Shown: positions 52,135 to 61,297 of the stretch, one piece after another
How the letters are laid out: each line of letters opens with the position of its first letter
Numbering within the stretch: position 1 is the stretch's first letter
The notes under the pieces: model-generated
Told to the model about the DNA's origin: nothing
Seen by the model: the letters and a program-made list of their open reading frames with translations, nothing else
Database searches by the model: none
From: Coprococcus sp.
GTDB taxonomy: Bacteria; Bacillota; Clostridia; Lachnospirales; Lachnospiraceae
Direction: 5' to 3'
NCBI GenBank assembly: GCA_022793995.1
Contig: JAAWDY010000021.1
Coordinates: forward strand, 47,765 to 111,764
Length of the DNA: 64,000 nt
Program-made: the position numbers and the translations under genes

Positions 52135-53457
52135 ATGAAAATGGATAAAAAACTGACACGTCGCTATTATGATGTAAAGGATGCAGTTTTCGGAGATAAG
52201 ACCACCTTCCAGAACGGCGTTTTAACTGTATCAAAGGCAGAACTTCAGGCTGAGGTGGCTCCGCTTTTAAAGGCAATAAAATCAGTCGATTTTGAAATCG
52301 TAAAACCAGGCGAGAACGCACGTATTATCCATCTTCTGGATACACTGCAGCCCATGATTAAGATTGAAGGCGAAGGGAGTCAGTATTCTGGATATTTCGG
52401 GGATCCACATATGGTGGGAATTGGAAAGACAAACCTTCTTTCAGGACTCGCTGTGATGGAGAGCGCCGCGCTTCCATGGGATGAGTCCAGCGCAAGCTCA
52501 GGACTTCTCTATCCAAGAGACGCGATTATGGATATGGTAGGACCGATCGCGGATATCACACCATTCTCAAAGACGATCAACTTGGTGATTCTCTATAAGC
52601 TGGAGGAAGGTAAGTCCTCTATTGAATATGATAATGAAATCCGTAATATCGGAATTAAAATTTCTACCTTTGTTGCAAGTACAACGAAAGAACTTGAGCC
52701 GGACCGTGAAGAAGTATTCTCTATCGACGAAGTAGATGAGAATCTTCCTAATGTAGTGTTTGTCTGGAACTCCCAAAACCAGGGACCCTATTCCAACACC
52801 TACATTTACGGACATCCAATCGATAATATGGTGCCCACGCTCTTCCATCCCAATGAGCTGATGGACGGCTGCGTGGTAAGCGGCAACTATGTATGGCCAG
52901 CGTTTAAAGTACCCACCTATTTATATGTAAACAGCCCAATCCTTCTGGAACTGTACAAGCAGCATGGAAAGACCTTAAACTTCCGCGGAGTTATCTTTGG
53001 AAGAAGTCATAATCCTTCTAACTGGCATAAGATCAGATGCGCGCAGGTTGCGGTGAAGATCGCACAATATCTGGAAGCAGACGGCCTTATCATGGCATGG
53101 GAAGGCGGCGGAAATGCGGCAGTTGATGGAATGCTCACAATCCAGTGCGCAGAGAAACATGGAATCAAAGCGTCCACAGTCACCTTCGAGTTCGGCGGCG
53201 TGGACGGAACAGAAGGAATCCTCCTCGTAGACGACGTGCCGGAGGCAGACGCAATCATCAGCGGCGGATCCATCGAAAAACCATACACGATTCCAGACGT
53301 AGACCGCGTGGTCGGCGGAGACGTCCTAAGGCTCAACAAAGAGTCAGGCGGATTCTTCCCACCGTCAAATAAGTCACTTAAACTGGAACAGACCACCCAT
53401 TTCTACATCGGCGGTAACCAGGCTGCGGCAAGCACCCTGTTCGCTGAGGAATATTAG
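52135..53457 (+). CDS. Reductase component B, pyruvoyl-precursor subunit (GrdE/GrdG/GrdI family)
   Basis: A 440-residue precursor of the GrdE type. The self-cleavage site is in NELMDGCVVSGNY; Cys246 would become the pyruvoyl group of the smaller subunit. Other family blocks: 'GLLYPRDAIMDMVGPI' and 'GHPIDNMVPTLFHPNE'. It starts at ATG 52135, two bases after the selenoprotein stop, with GGAGG upstream. Gene order (Sec subunit first) is the one seen in betaine- and sarcosine-type B components more than in glycine operons. Substrate is unknown. Confidence 0.9.
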   Translation: MKMDKKLTRRYYDVKDAVFGDKTTFQNGVLTVSKAELQAEVAPLLKAIKSVDFEIVKPGENARIIHLLDTLQPMIKIEGEGSQYSGYFGDPHMVGIGKTNLLSGLAVMESAALPWDESSASSGLLYPRDAIMDMVGPIADITPFSKTINLVILYKLEEGKSSIEYDNEIRNIGIKISTFVASTTKELEPDREEVFSIDEVDENLPNVVFVWNSQNQGPYSNTYIYGHPIDNMVPTLFHPNELMDGCVVSGNYVWPAFKVPTYLYVNSPILLELYKQHGKTLNFRGVIFGRSHNPSNWHKIRCAQVAVKIAQYLEADGLIMAWEGGGNAAVDGMLTIQCAEKHGIKASTVTFEFGGVDGTEGILLVDDVPEADAIISGGSIEKPYTIPDVDRVVGGDVLRLNKESGGFFPPSNKSLKLEQTTHFYIGGNQAAASTLFAEEY

Positions 53458-53475
53458 TCAACAATCCAGCCATAA

Positions 53476-53536
53476 AACCGTATAGGGGCATTGACCGTGA
53501 ATGCTTGCATTCAAGGGTCGGTGTCCCTATATGGTT
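53476..53536 (+). other. Long extended hairpin after the reductase operon
   Basis: 12 bases at 53476-53487 pair with 53525-53536, then 9 more (53488-53496 with 53516-53524, including wobbles), with a palindromic gaatgcttgcattc at the tip. No T tract. It starts 18 bases after the grdE-like stop. A related accgtgaatgctt stretch recurs at 53665. Confidence 0.6.
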
Positions 53537-53537
53537 A

Positions 53538-53617
53538 GATGGGCGGGACGCCCATCAAGCGAGGAACTGAGCCGCGTCAGCGGCGGAAGAGCTGCGAAAG
53601 CAGCGGGTTCCGAGCTT
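53538..53617 (+). ncRNA. Candidate multi-branched structured element
   Basis: Perfect hairpin gatgggcg/cgcccatc (53538-53545, 53549-53556), then an outer stem aagc/gctt and ggaac/gttcc (53557-53560, 53563-53567 with 53607-53611, 53614-53617) enclosing two perfect hairpins: gccgc-gtca-gcggc (53571-53584) and gctgc-gaaa-gcagc (53591-53604, GAAA tetraloop). No ORF. The density of perfect stems is striking. It may be a mobile repeat, a processed 3' UTR or a small RNA. Confidence 0.45.
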
Positions 53618-53701
53618 AGATGGCTGGATAGTAAGAAACAGCAAAAAGAGCGGGGAACCCCTGTACCGTGAATGCTTTCGTTCCTGGAACAGAGGAGCAA
53701 C

Positions 53702-54227
53702 TTATGGAATCATCCTTATGGCAAGCTGTTTATCGCTCTCGTCAGGATATTCTTTTAGAAGCGCAAGAGTCTTTTCAACAAAATCTTTATCCATCCCTGT
53801 AATGGGTGCGATTTTTTCTTTATCTATGGTATCCTTCATATTGCGGATAGTTCTTATATTGCTGCAGGCTTCCCCGAGTTTGATTCCACGTGCTTCCCCG
53901 ATCTGCTCGCCTTGTTCACGTATTATCTGCTCACGCTCATAGACCTTCATATAGTTAAGCGACACCTCCTTGTCATGTCGGACCACTTCTACCATTTTGT
54001 GAATTTCTTCAAGACAGTCAAATATAGACATCCAAACGTGCGCCATGCTGGTCGGTATCGGAACCATAATAGACCTTCTGAGGAATAATATGAAGTTTTC
54101 CGGCATCTACATTGAGAAGGATTTTTAGGATTTTCCGGCAAAAATCCTCCCCGATTCCAGGATATGATAAAATACTGCCGAATAAAAAATCGTCTAGTAA
54201 ATTTAGTTGTTCTAGTTTTCTTTTCAT
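53702..54227 (-). pseudogene. Broken Rpn family recombination-promoting nuclease
   Basis: The N-terminal part (about 68 codons from 54227) has the Rpn/PD-(D/E)XK opening 'LLDDFLFGSILS' and 'DTDQHGARLDVYI', then a stop. The C-terminal part is in another frame (FDCLEEIHKMVEVVRHDKEV, 'EREQIIREQGEQIGEARG'), with a normal coiled tail. About half of the usual 280-300 residues between them is missing. It is a decayed transposase-like nuclease, flanked by structured repeats. Confidence 0.7.
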
Positions 54228-54547
54228 CTGTCTCCTTTCACTGTATACTACCAGAAGAAAAGTTCAAGCGTTTTTTCAAAGAATAGTGTCTTGCGGTTTG
54301 CTGTTGGCGTATACGGAATGTTGCCTGAATATAATACAGACAGTACACTGGTTACATACATATATGGGGTATAAACAGAAAATAAAAAATGATCAGTATG
54401 TCAGAATTAGAAGATACTGTTTAACGAATATTTGTAAATGTATTATAAAGGACATTTTAGAAGGCGTCAAGCATGATTTCCATGTGGTTTAGAATGTGGT
54501 GTTTGGAATCAAACCTGGAATTATTTTTTATTATATTTCAAATCATC
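54228..54547. other. Non-coding stretch between the Rpn remnant and the tyrS leader
   Basis: AT-rich; apart from the repeat copy at 54322-54351, no gene, RNA or clear signal was seen. Confidence 0.4.
54322..54351 (+). repeat. Solitary copy of the 30-base repeat
   Basis: Same element as at 41121-41150 (two mismatches: cagac-A-gtacact-G-g). Confidence 0.65.
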
Positions 54548-54576
54548 TTGACAAACCCTGCGTTATACGCTAGTAT
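54548..54576 (+). promoter_or_regulatory. Promoter of the tyrS T-box transcript
   Basis: TTGACA (54548-54553), 17-base spacer and TAGTAT (54571-54576). Confidence 0.55.
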
Positions 54577-54877
54577 GTCACCATAGCTGAAAGAGGAATA
54601 CAAGCTGTGAAGAGAAGAAGTAGCGTTCAGTAAGGCTCAGACAGAAAGTAACCGGTTGATGAGAGGCGCACGAAGAGCTGAAGGCGAATACATCTTGGAG
54701 CTTCACATCGAACGTGCGGTTGGCATCAGTAGAATGTGACGGAATGGCAGACGTTATCCTGCCGCAGTAATTGAAGTTACTGACAGAGGCAGGCGGTGCG
54801 AGCCGTTTGCGAATAAAGGTGGTATCACGGGAATTTTAGCCCCGTCCTTGTCAAGACGATAAGGACGGGGTTTTTAT
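54575..54877 (+). promoter_or_regulatory. Tyrosine T-box riboswitch with terminator
   Basis: The specifier-loop region holds a Tyr codon UAC at 54689-54691 (gcgaaTACatc). The T-box core 'aataaaggtggtatcacgg' is at 54812-54830 with UGGU, complementary to the ACCA end of tRNA-Tyr. The terminator stem is ccccgtcctt/aaggacgggg (54840-54849, 54861-54870) with five T. Uncharged tRNA-Tyr should allow read-through into tyrS. Confidence 0.9.
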
Positions 54878-54881
54878 TATA

Positions 54882-55047
54882 CTAGTGTGCTGTCTGCATT
54901 ATATTCAGTCAAACCTCCTTGTCTATTCGCCCATCTGCCGCGTTGGATTTTCTATCCGTAGCCACCGCTACGCCGTCGAAAATCTGCCTTGCATATGAAC
55001 GAATATCCTGCGGAGTTTCGCCAGATATAATGCAGACAGTACACTAG
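54882..55047. mobile_element. MITE-like element inserted between the T-box and tyrS
   Basis: 166 bases with near-perfect terminal inverted repeats of about 23 bases (54882-54904 and 55025-55047), each matching the 30-base repeat seen elsewhere. The interior has no ORF; 'tagccaccgcta' and nearby segments can pair. It starts 4 bases after the T-box T tract. It adds about 170 bases of leader but does not disturb the T-box itself. Confidence 0.6.
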
Positions 55048-55176
55048 GAAACTTTATTCCTATATAATAAAAGTCTTCCCGGGGATGCTCTCACTTTGCA
55101 GGGTCAAACGCTCGCCTAGCGACGAAGCAAGGGTCATTCCACTAATTCACGGAATATATGGAAAAGGAGTAGGAAA

Positions 55177-56403
55177 ATGGGAATTTACGAAGAATTACAG
55201 GCAAGAGGGCTGATTGCCCAGGTAACAGATGAACCGCTTATCAGGGAGCTGATTAATCATGGAAAGGCAACGTTTTATATCGGGTTCGATCCCACGGCGG
55301 ACAGTCTTCATGTAGGGCATTTTATGGCATTGTGTCTGATGAAGCGTCTGCAGGAGGCTGGAAATAAGCCGATTGCGCTGATCGGTGGCGGGACCGCTAT
55401 GATCGGTGACCCGTCAGGGAGAAGCGACATGCGCCAGATGATGACGACGGAGACGATTCAGCATAACTGCGATTGCTTTAAGAAACAGATGAGCCGTTTT
55501 ATCGACTTCTCTGAGGGAAAGGCTTTGATGGTAAATAACGCGGACTGGCTGTTGGACCTGAATTACATTGACGTGCTCCGCGAAGTGGGCGCGCATTTCA
55601 GCGTGAACCGTATGCTTACGGCAGAATGTTATAAGCAGAGGATGGAGAAGGGCTTAAGTTTCCTGGAGTTCAACTATATGATTATGCAGAGCTATGACTT
55701 CTATATGTTATATCAGAAGTACGGCTGCAACCTGCAGTTCGGCGGCGACGACCAGTGGAGCAATATGCTGGGAGGGACGGAACTGATCCGCCGTAAACTG
55801 GGCAAGGATGCAAGCGCCATGACGATCACGCTTCTTTTGAATTCTGAAGGGAAGAAGATGGGGAAGACTCAGTCCGGCGCAGTATGGCTTGATCCGGAGA
55901 AGACATCCCCGTTTGAGTTTTACCAATATTGGAGAAATGTAGCAGACGCAGACGTGTTGAAGTGCCTGCGTATGCTGACCTTCCTCCCGATCGAGCAGAT
56001 CGACGAGATGGATCACTGGGAAGGCGCGCAGCTTAATACAGCAAAGGAGATTCTGGCTTATGAACTGACAAAGTTGGTTCATGGGGAAGAAGAGGCTGAA
56101 AAAGCACAGAAGAGTGCGCGCGAGCTTTTTAGTGCGGGAAACGCTGCAAATATGCCGACGGCGGAGCTTGAAGAAGCGGATTTCGCGGATGGGAAGATTG
56201 ATATTTTATCCCTGCTTCATAAGAGCGGCCTGGTACCGTCGCGGTCAGAGGCAAGGCGCGCCGTACAGCAGGGCGGCGCGGCAGTGGACGGTGAGAAAGT
56301 AACGGATATTGCAGCGGCGTTTGCAAAGGAAGAGTTTGAAGGCGAAGGAAAAGTCGTAAGGCGTGGAAAGAAGAATTTTAGAAAAGTCGTTATCAGCAAA
56401 TAG
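55177..56403 (+). CDS. tyrS: Tyrosyl-tRNA synthetase
   Basis: A 408-residue class I synthetase: HVGHF in place of HIGH, '[13 protein letters not shown]', KMGKTQ as the KMSKS loop, and a C-terminal S4 domain ([20 protein letters not shown], '[10 protein letters not shown]'). It charges tRNA-Tyr. AAAAGGAG precedes the ATG. Controlled by the upstream tyrosine T-box. Confidence 0.96.
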   Translation: MGIYEELQARGLIAQVTDEPLIRELINHGKATFYIGFDPTADSLHVGHFMALCLMKRLQEAGNKPIALIGGGTAMIGDPSGRSDMRQMMTTETIQHNCDCFKKQMSRFIDFSEGKALMVNNADWLLDLNYIDVLREVGAHFSVNRMLTAECYKQRMEKGLSFLEFNYMIMQSYDFYMLYQKYGCNLQFGGDDQWSNMLGGTELIRRKLGKDASAMTITLLLNSEGKKMGKTQSGAVWLDPEKTSPFEFYQYWRNVADADVLKCLRMLTFLPIEQIDEMDHWEGAQLNTAKEILAYELTKLVHGEEEAEKAQKSARELFSAGNAANMPTAELEEADFADGKIDILSLLHKSGLVPSRSEARRAVQQGGAAVDGEKVTDIAAAFAKEEFEGEGKVVRRGKKNFRKVVISK

Positions 56404-56418
56404 AAAGAGGTCAGACGG

Positions 56419-57021
56419 TTGATTGAGAGATTGAAGGATACGACAGTCATTCTTGCCTCAGCCTCACCGAGGCGGACCAAACTCCTCGCACAGGCGGGAA
56501 TCCGACATCTGGTTTTGCCTTCCACATGTGAGGAGAGGGTTTCGTCGAGGAAACCGGAGGAAGTGGTTACGGAACTGTCGCGGCAAAAGGCGGAAGATGT
56601 GTATACAAGGTATCGGCAGGAGCACAGCAAGGAGAACATTCTTGTAATCGGCGCGGATACGGTGGTTGCAGTGGGAGGAAGAATTCTTGGGAAACCAAAA
56701 GACAGGGACGACGCTTTTCGCATGATTTCCATGCTCCAGGGGAACACACATCAAGTATATACAGGCGTGACGCTTCTGGAATACCGAAATGCAATAGAAA
56801 AGGAAGACACGTTCTTTGAATGCAGCCATGTACAGGTATATCCTATGGACGACAGTGAAATCCGATGCTATATTGGAGGCGGCGAGCCGATGGACAAAGC
56901 AGGAGCATATGGAATCCAGGGAGAATTCGCGGTATTTATTAAAAAGATCGAAGGGGATTACCATAACATTGTGGGGCTTCCGATCGCCAGGATTTATCAG
57001 GAATTGAAAAAACACATATAA
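56419..57021 (+). CDS. maf: Maf family nucleotide pyrophosphatase
   Basis: A 200-residue Maf protein starting at TTG 56419 (TTGATTGAGAG...). Motifs: 'ILASASPRRTKLLAQAG', 'VIGADTVV', and 'GKPKDRDDAFRMI'. Maf hydrolyses non-canonical nucleoside triphosphates such as dTTP/UTP and m5UTP and is linked with septum control. It is 15 bases after tyrS, with AGAGG upstream. Confidence 0.9.
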   Translation: MIERLKDTTVILASASPRRTKLLAQAGIRHLVLPSTCEERVSSRKPEEVVTELSRQKAEDVYTRYRQEHSKENILVIGADTVVAVGGRILGKPKDRDDAFRMISMLQGNTHQVYTGVTLLEYRNAIEKEDTFFECSHVQVYPMDDSEIRCYIGGGEPMDKAGAYGIQGEFAVFIKKIEGDYHNIVGLPIARIYQELKKHI

Positions 57022-57032
57022 AAGGCGCTGAT

Positions 57033-57076
57033 AAAAAACATCCTGCTCCTCATGCGGAAATGCAGGATGTTTTTTA
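57033..57076. terminator. Bidirectional terminator between maf and the GH13 gene
   Basis: acatcctgc (57038-57046) pairs with gcaggatgt (57062-57070), with A6 before and T6 after. Confidence 0.85.
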
Positions 57077-57138
57077 TGTATTGGGAAATGAAGCTTTATG
57101 AAACGGTCGAATAACCATAGTGTGGTGCCCAACAGGTA

Positions 57139-58443
57139 TTACTTCAAATACAATATAGAATAAGGAGGCAGAGTGATCTGTCCATTCAACTCAAAAGTTT
57201 CTCCGGATAGCAGGTCTGTCATCTTACCACTTAATTCCCCATTGTTTGCTGTGAACGGAGAATCTGAGGCATTGACGGCTACCAGCATCCGTTCGGAATC
57301 GCTCTTACGTTCAAAAATGAGTTGGTGATTGGTGATTACGACATTATGGTATCCGCCGTTGCACAACGCGTCGCTGGAAGTCCGCGCCTTAATAAGCTTT
57401 TCAATCCATTCTGTCAGGTCGTTCGGCTTTGGTGCATCGAAACAGGGACGGAGGGCATAATCGTTTCCCTGGGCCTTCTCCCCCTCCTCTCCCCATTCAC
57501 TCCCATAATAAATGCAGGGCACTCCAGGCATGCCAAGGAGCAGACCATAGGCGAGAGGAAGATGTTCCTTGTTCGTCAGGATACTCGCAATTCGGGTCAC
57601 ATCGTGGTTGTCCACAAAGGACATCAGATGCTTTCCACGGTACAGGCACCACTGTTCCGGTCCATATTGACGGTTCAAAGAGTGTGCGATTTCAAAAAGG
57701 TTCATACTGTTGAAGCTGGAGTACAGTCCCTTATAACATTCATAATTCGTACAACTATGCAGCATTTCATCGTTGACGATCAGATTATAGTCTCCGAACA
57801 GAACCTCGCCGATGAGCGCAAAATCTGGTTTCAGCGTCTCACAAAAGCTACGGAGACGTTTCATGAAATTTCGGTCCAGACAATACGCCACATCCAGACG
57901 CAGACCGTCGATGTCAAATTCTTCCACCCAGCCGCGCACGCATTCCAGAAGATAGTCCGCTACAGCCGGGTTCGCCAGGTTCAGCTTTACCAGCTCGTAA
58001 TGCCCTTCCCAGCCCTCGTACCAGAATCCGTCGTTATACGCGGAATTACCGTCAAAATTAATGCAGAACCAGTCCTTATACGGCGAATCCCATTTTTTCT
58101 CCTGCACATCTTTAAAGGCCCAGAAACCTCTTCCCACATGGTTGAAAACACCGTCCAGCACAATCTTTACATGATGGCTGTGCAGATCGCGGCACACTTC
58201 CGCAAAATCCGCATTTGTTCCGAGTCGGCAGTCGATGGTTTTATAATCCCTGGTATCGTAACCATGGTTATCGGAGTCAAAAATAGGATTTAAGAGAATA
58301 GAAGAAATACCTAAATTTTCGAGATAACTGCTCCATTCTTTTAATTTTAAAATACGATGCGCCACATTGCCGTCATTTTCAGTTGGCGCCCCGCAAAATC
58401 CAATCGGGTAGATCTGATAAAAGATTCCCTGATATGCCCACAT
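57139..58443 (-). CDS. GH13 alpha-amylase family enzyme (cyclomaltodextrinase/neopullulanase-like)
   Basis: A 434-residue intracellular GH13 enzyme. Catalytic blocks: 'VLDGVFNHVGRGF', nucleophile Asp in GLRLDVAYC, acid/base Glu in LIGEVLFGD and 'FVDNHDVTRIA'. The short length and lack of an N-terminal domain differ from most neopullulanases. It would act on maltodextrins. Start at 58443 with GAGG 7 bases upstream, preferred to the longer frame from 58485. Confidence 0.88.
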   Translation of the reverse strand: MWAYQGIFYQIYPIGFCGAPTENDGNVAHRILKLKEWSSYLENLGISSILLNPIFDSDNHGYDTRDYKTIDCRLGTNADFAEVCRDLHSHHVKIVLDGVFNHVGRGFWAFKDVQEKKWDSPYKDWFCINFDGNSAYNDGFWYEGWEGHYELVKLNLANPAVADYLLECVRGWVEEFDIDGLRLDVAYCLDRNFMKRLRSFCETLKPDFALIGEVLFGDYNLIVNDEMLHSCTNYECYKGLYSSFNSMNLFEIAHSLNRQYGPEQWCLYRGKHLMSFVDNHDVTRIASILTNKEHLPLAYGLLLGMPGVPCIYYGSEWGEEGEKAQGNDYALRPCFDAPKPNDLTEWIEKLIKARTSSDALCNGGYHNVVITNHQLIFERKSDSERMLVAVNASDSPFTANNGELSGKMTDLLSGETFELNGQITLPPYSILYLK

Positions 58444-58617
58444 ATGTAATCCTCGCTTTCTAAATGTTCTAGTATTACGACACATTTAGTATACCACACC
58501 ATATAGTGAAAATACCAGGAGATTTATGAAGGATTGGCCTGTGTAATTGCTCTAATTATCCTGCCGCATTACTGTTTACATCTACGGTGCTCACAGCAAC
58601 CCTGCCTCTGCGATATC

Positions 58618-58647
58618 TTGACATAAAATCAGGGAACAGAGTATAAT
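58618..58647 (+). promoter_or_regulatory. Promoter of the hybrid kinase operon
   Basis: TTGACA (58618-58623), 18-base spacer, TATAAT (58642-58647), 65 bases before the start. Confidence 0.7.
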
Positions 58648-58711
58648 AAAGTAAAAATGAAGCAGCCGTCCAGGCGTTACATACCAAAAGCAGCGAAATG
58701 GAGATTTAGAG

Positions 58712-61285
58712 ATGAAAGTGAACAAGAATGGACGCAGAATAGATAAAGGGATTTCTTTGCTTCTTTCCATTATACTGATCTTTTGTATTCTGGGAGCCGT
58801 TGTATTCTCCGTGGCCCGGAAACTTTCCGCGGAGATGTCGTCTTCGGCAATTCAGAATTTGAGTGAAAGCCTGGAATTGATAAAAAGCACGCTCGAGGCG
58901 ATTCTAAGGAACGAAGCAGAGTTTCAGATGCTACTCGCCCGTGAAGTTGCGCTGGCGGACGATCCGGAAGAATATATCTGTTCTTATGAGAAGAATCAGA
59001 CGATGGTTAAGCTCTCGTTGATACTCTCAGGAGAAACCCAAGGCGTCTCCAATACGGGGGAGTCATTCTCCGACGACGAATTGGACTTTTCTTCAGGAAG
59101 AACGGTAGAAGGACTGCCGATTTCCCAGTCTTATGTAAATTATATGGGAACCTGGGCCTATTCTATGAAATGTCCGGTTATGAAAGACGGAAGAGAGATC
59201 GGGGCTCTTTATATAGAATATGTGTATGATTCACTTGATAAAGCGCTTCCGGAAGGGTTTTATGATAAAAAAGCGATGCTTTATATCATGGATGGCAGCA
59301 GCGAGAGGTTTGTGCTAAAGCCAGAAGGGATGGGAGAGCGCAGTGCAGGACATTTGAATCTGAACGATTTTTACCGGGCGAACAGCATTCAGGAGCCGGA
59401 TCTTCAGGAGGAGATCAGGGAGTGTCTGAAAAATGGAAAAGACATTTTGTTTTACCATGATATCCGGGAAGTAGATTCGTTAAATTATATGTGGTCGGTA
59501 AATGATGGGACGATCTTCCTCGTCGGCTATGTTCCGATCGAAGCCATTCAGCAGGAGGGAAAGACAGTCAATCAGAATATTTTCATTGTTGTTTCCGTGA
59601 TGTTGATCGCGTTTTTCTTGTGCTGTACTTTATACTATTTTAGCCGGAGACAGCAGGATAAGGTCAGGAAGGAACAGGAGGCTGAGAGGGAGATACATAA
59701 TAGACAGCTTGCAGAAGCGCTCCAGGCCGCACAGATCGCGAGTAATTCTAAGACCACGTTTCTTTCCAATATGTCGCATGACATCCGTACACCGATGAAT
59801 GCGGTCCTTGGTTTTACGACGCTTCTTTCCATGAATGCGGAGAATCCTGCCAAGGTTAGGGAGTATACGAAGAAGATTATGGCGTCCGGCCAGCATCTTC
59901 TTAGCCTAATCAACGATATCCTGGACGTTTCTAAGATCGAGAGTGGGAAGGTCGTGCTTACGGTTGAGGAATTTACTTTGAATGATCTGGTATCTTCGGT
60001 CGACGCGATCATCCGGCCGATGGCGCAGGCAAAGAAACAGAATTTTCATGTGGAAGTCACAGGGATCAAACATGAATATCTGATAGGGGATGAGACAAGG
60101 ATCAACCAGATCTTGCTCAATCTTCTATCCAATGCTATAAAATATACGCAGGAAGGCGGCAATATCTGGTTCCGGATGATCGGGCTCAAGCAGCGTTCCA
60201 GTCAATATGAGCATATACGAATCGAAGTGGAAGACGATGGATATGGGATGACGCCGGAGTACCTGGAAACTATTTTCGACGCGTTTACCAGGGCGGAAAA
60301 CAGTACTACGAATAAGGTTCAAGGCACAGGACTTGGAATGGCTATCACGAAAAATATCGTGGAACTCATGGGAGGGACGATCGAGGTTTTCAGTGAAGTA
60401 GATAAAGGCAGCCTGTTCCAGGTCGAGCTGGAGTGCCGTATACCGGAAGGACTGGCGGCGGACAAAGAGTTTTGGAAAAGAAGCGGTATCACACGGATTC
60501 TGGTGGTAGACGGGGATGCAAATAGCTGTAAAAACATACAGGCGCTTATGAAAGATACCGGGGTTTTGGTGGACACAGCCCTCAGCGCGGAAAAGGCCAT
60601 GAATATGGTACAGGAGAAGGAAGGCGAAGAGGAAGGCTATCATATGATCCTGGTGGACTGGAACGTACCGGATATGGAGCGTGTTAAACTGGCTAAGAAG
60701 ATACGAGAAAGCGTATCGGATTTCGTGCCGATTCTGTTCCTGAGGGCGTATGATGAAGGCAGAATCGAAGAGATGCCGAAGATCAATAACACGGACAGCC
60801 TTATGAAACCGTTTTTTGTATCCGCATTTAAAGAAAAAATTCGGGAGATGCAGGCAGAACATGGGGAAAGAAGCGTAGAGGAAGCCGCAGACGGCAATAA
60901 CCTGGAGGGACTGCATTTTCTTGCGGCGGAGGACAATGAGATTAACGCGGAGATTCTGACAGAGATACTAGACATGGAAGGCGCTAGCTGTGAGATTGCG
61001 GAGAACGGGAAACTTGCAGTAGAACGTTTTATGAAGGCCGAAGAAGGAGAGTTTGACGCGATTTTAATGGATGTTCAGATGCCGGTCATGAACGGATATG
61101 ACGCTACAAGAGCGATTAGGGCGTCAAAAGCGGCTGATGCAAAGAGAATACCGATCATAGCTATGACTGCAAACGCCTTTGCGGAGGACGAAAAGGCAGC
61201 CATGGATGCGGGCATGGACGCTCATGTGGCAAAGCCTATCGATATAGATCTGTTAAAAAAGGTTATAAGACAATATGTAAAATGA
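58712..61285 (+). CDS. Hybrid sensor histidine kinase with two receiver domains
   Basis: An 857-residue membrane kinase: signal-anchor (about residues 13-35), extracellular sensor region (about 36-285), second span (about 290-312), HisKA with His356 in NMSHDIRTPMNAV, HATPase (NQILLNLLSNAIKY, 'GTGLGMAITKNI'), a first receiver with Asp649 (LVDWNVPD) and a second receiver with Asp787 (LMDVQMP). No DNA-binding output is attached; the second receiver or a free regulator must carry the signal. A binding protein gene follows 13 bases later. Confidence 0.92.
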   Translation: MKVNKNGRRIDKGISLLLSIILIFCILGAVVFSVARKLSAEMSSSAIQNLSESLELIKSTLEAILRNEAEFQMLLAREVALADDPEEYICSYEKNQTMVKLSLILSGETQGVSNTGESFSDDELDFSSGRTVEGLPISQSYVNYMGTWAYSMKCPVMKDGREIGALYIEYVYDSLDKALPEGFYDKKAMLYIMDGSSERFVLKPEGMGERSAGHLNLNDFYRANSIQEPDLQEEIRECLKNGKDILFYHDIREVDSLNYMWSVNDGTIFLVGYVPIEAIQQEGKTVNQNIFIVVSVMLIAFFLCCTLYYFSRRQQDKVRKEQEAEREIHNRQLAEALQAAQIASNSKTTFLSNMSHDIRTPMNAVLGFTTLLSMNAENPAKVREYTKKIMASGQHLLSLINDILDVSKIESGKVVLTVEEFTLNDLVSSVDAIIRPMAQAKKQNFHVEVTGIKHEYLIGDETRINQILLNLLSNAIKYTQEGGNIWFRMIGLKQRSSQYEHIRIEVEDDGYGMTPEYLETIFDAFTRAENSTTNKVQGTGLGMAITKNIVELMGGTIEVFSEVDKGSLFQVELECRIPEGLAADKEFWKRSGITRILVVDGDANSCKNIQALMKDTGVLVDTALSAEKAMNMVQEKEGEEEGYHMILVDWNVPDMERVKLAKKIRESVSDFVPILFLRAYDEGRIEEMPKINNTDSLMKPFFVSAFKEKIREMQAEHGERSVEEAADGNNLEGLHFLAAEDNEINAEILTEILDMEGASCEIAENGKLAVERFMKAEEGEFDAILMDVQMPVMNGYDATRAIRASKAADAKRIPIIAMTANAFAEDEKAAMDAGMDAHVAKPIDIDLLKKVIRQYVK

Positions 61286-61297
61286 AAGGGTTAAGTA

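Noticed and set aside
54322..55047. Repeats at 54-55 kb as LytTR-binding direct repeats
   Set aside because: The copies are inverted and frame a 166-base unit, which fits element ends better; spacing is wrong for LytTR sites.
57322..58293. 323-codon plus-strand frame over the GH13 gene
   Set aside because: Antisense shadow of a clear GH13 enzyme.
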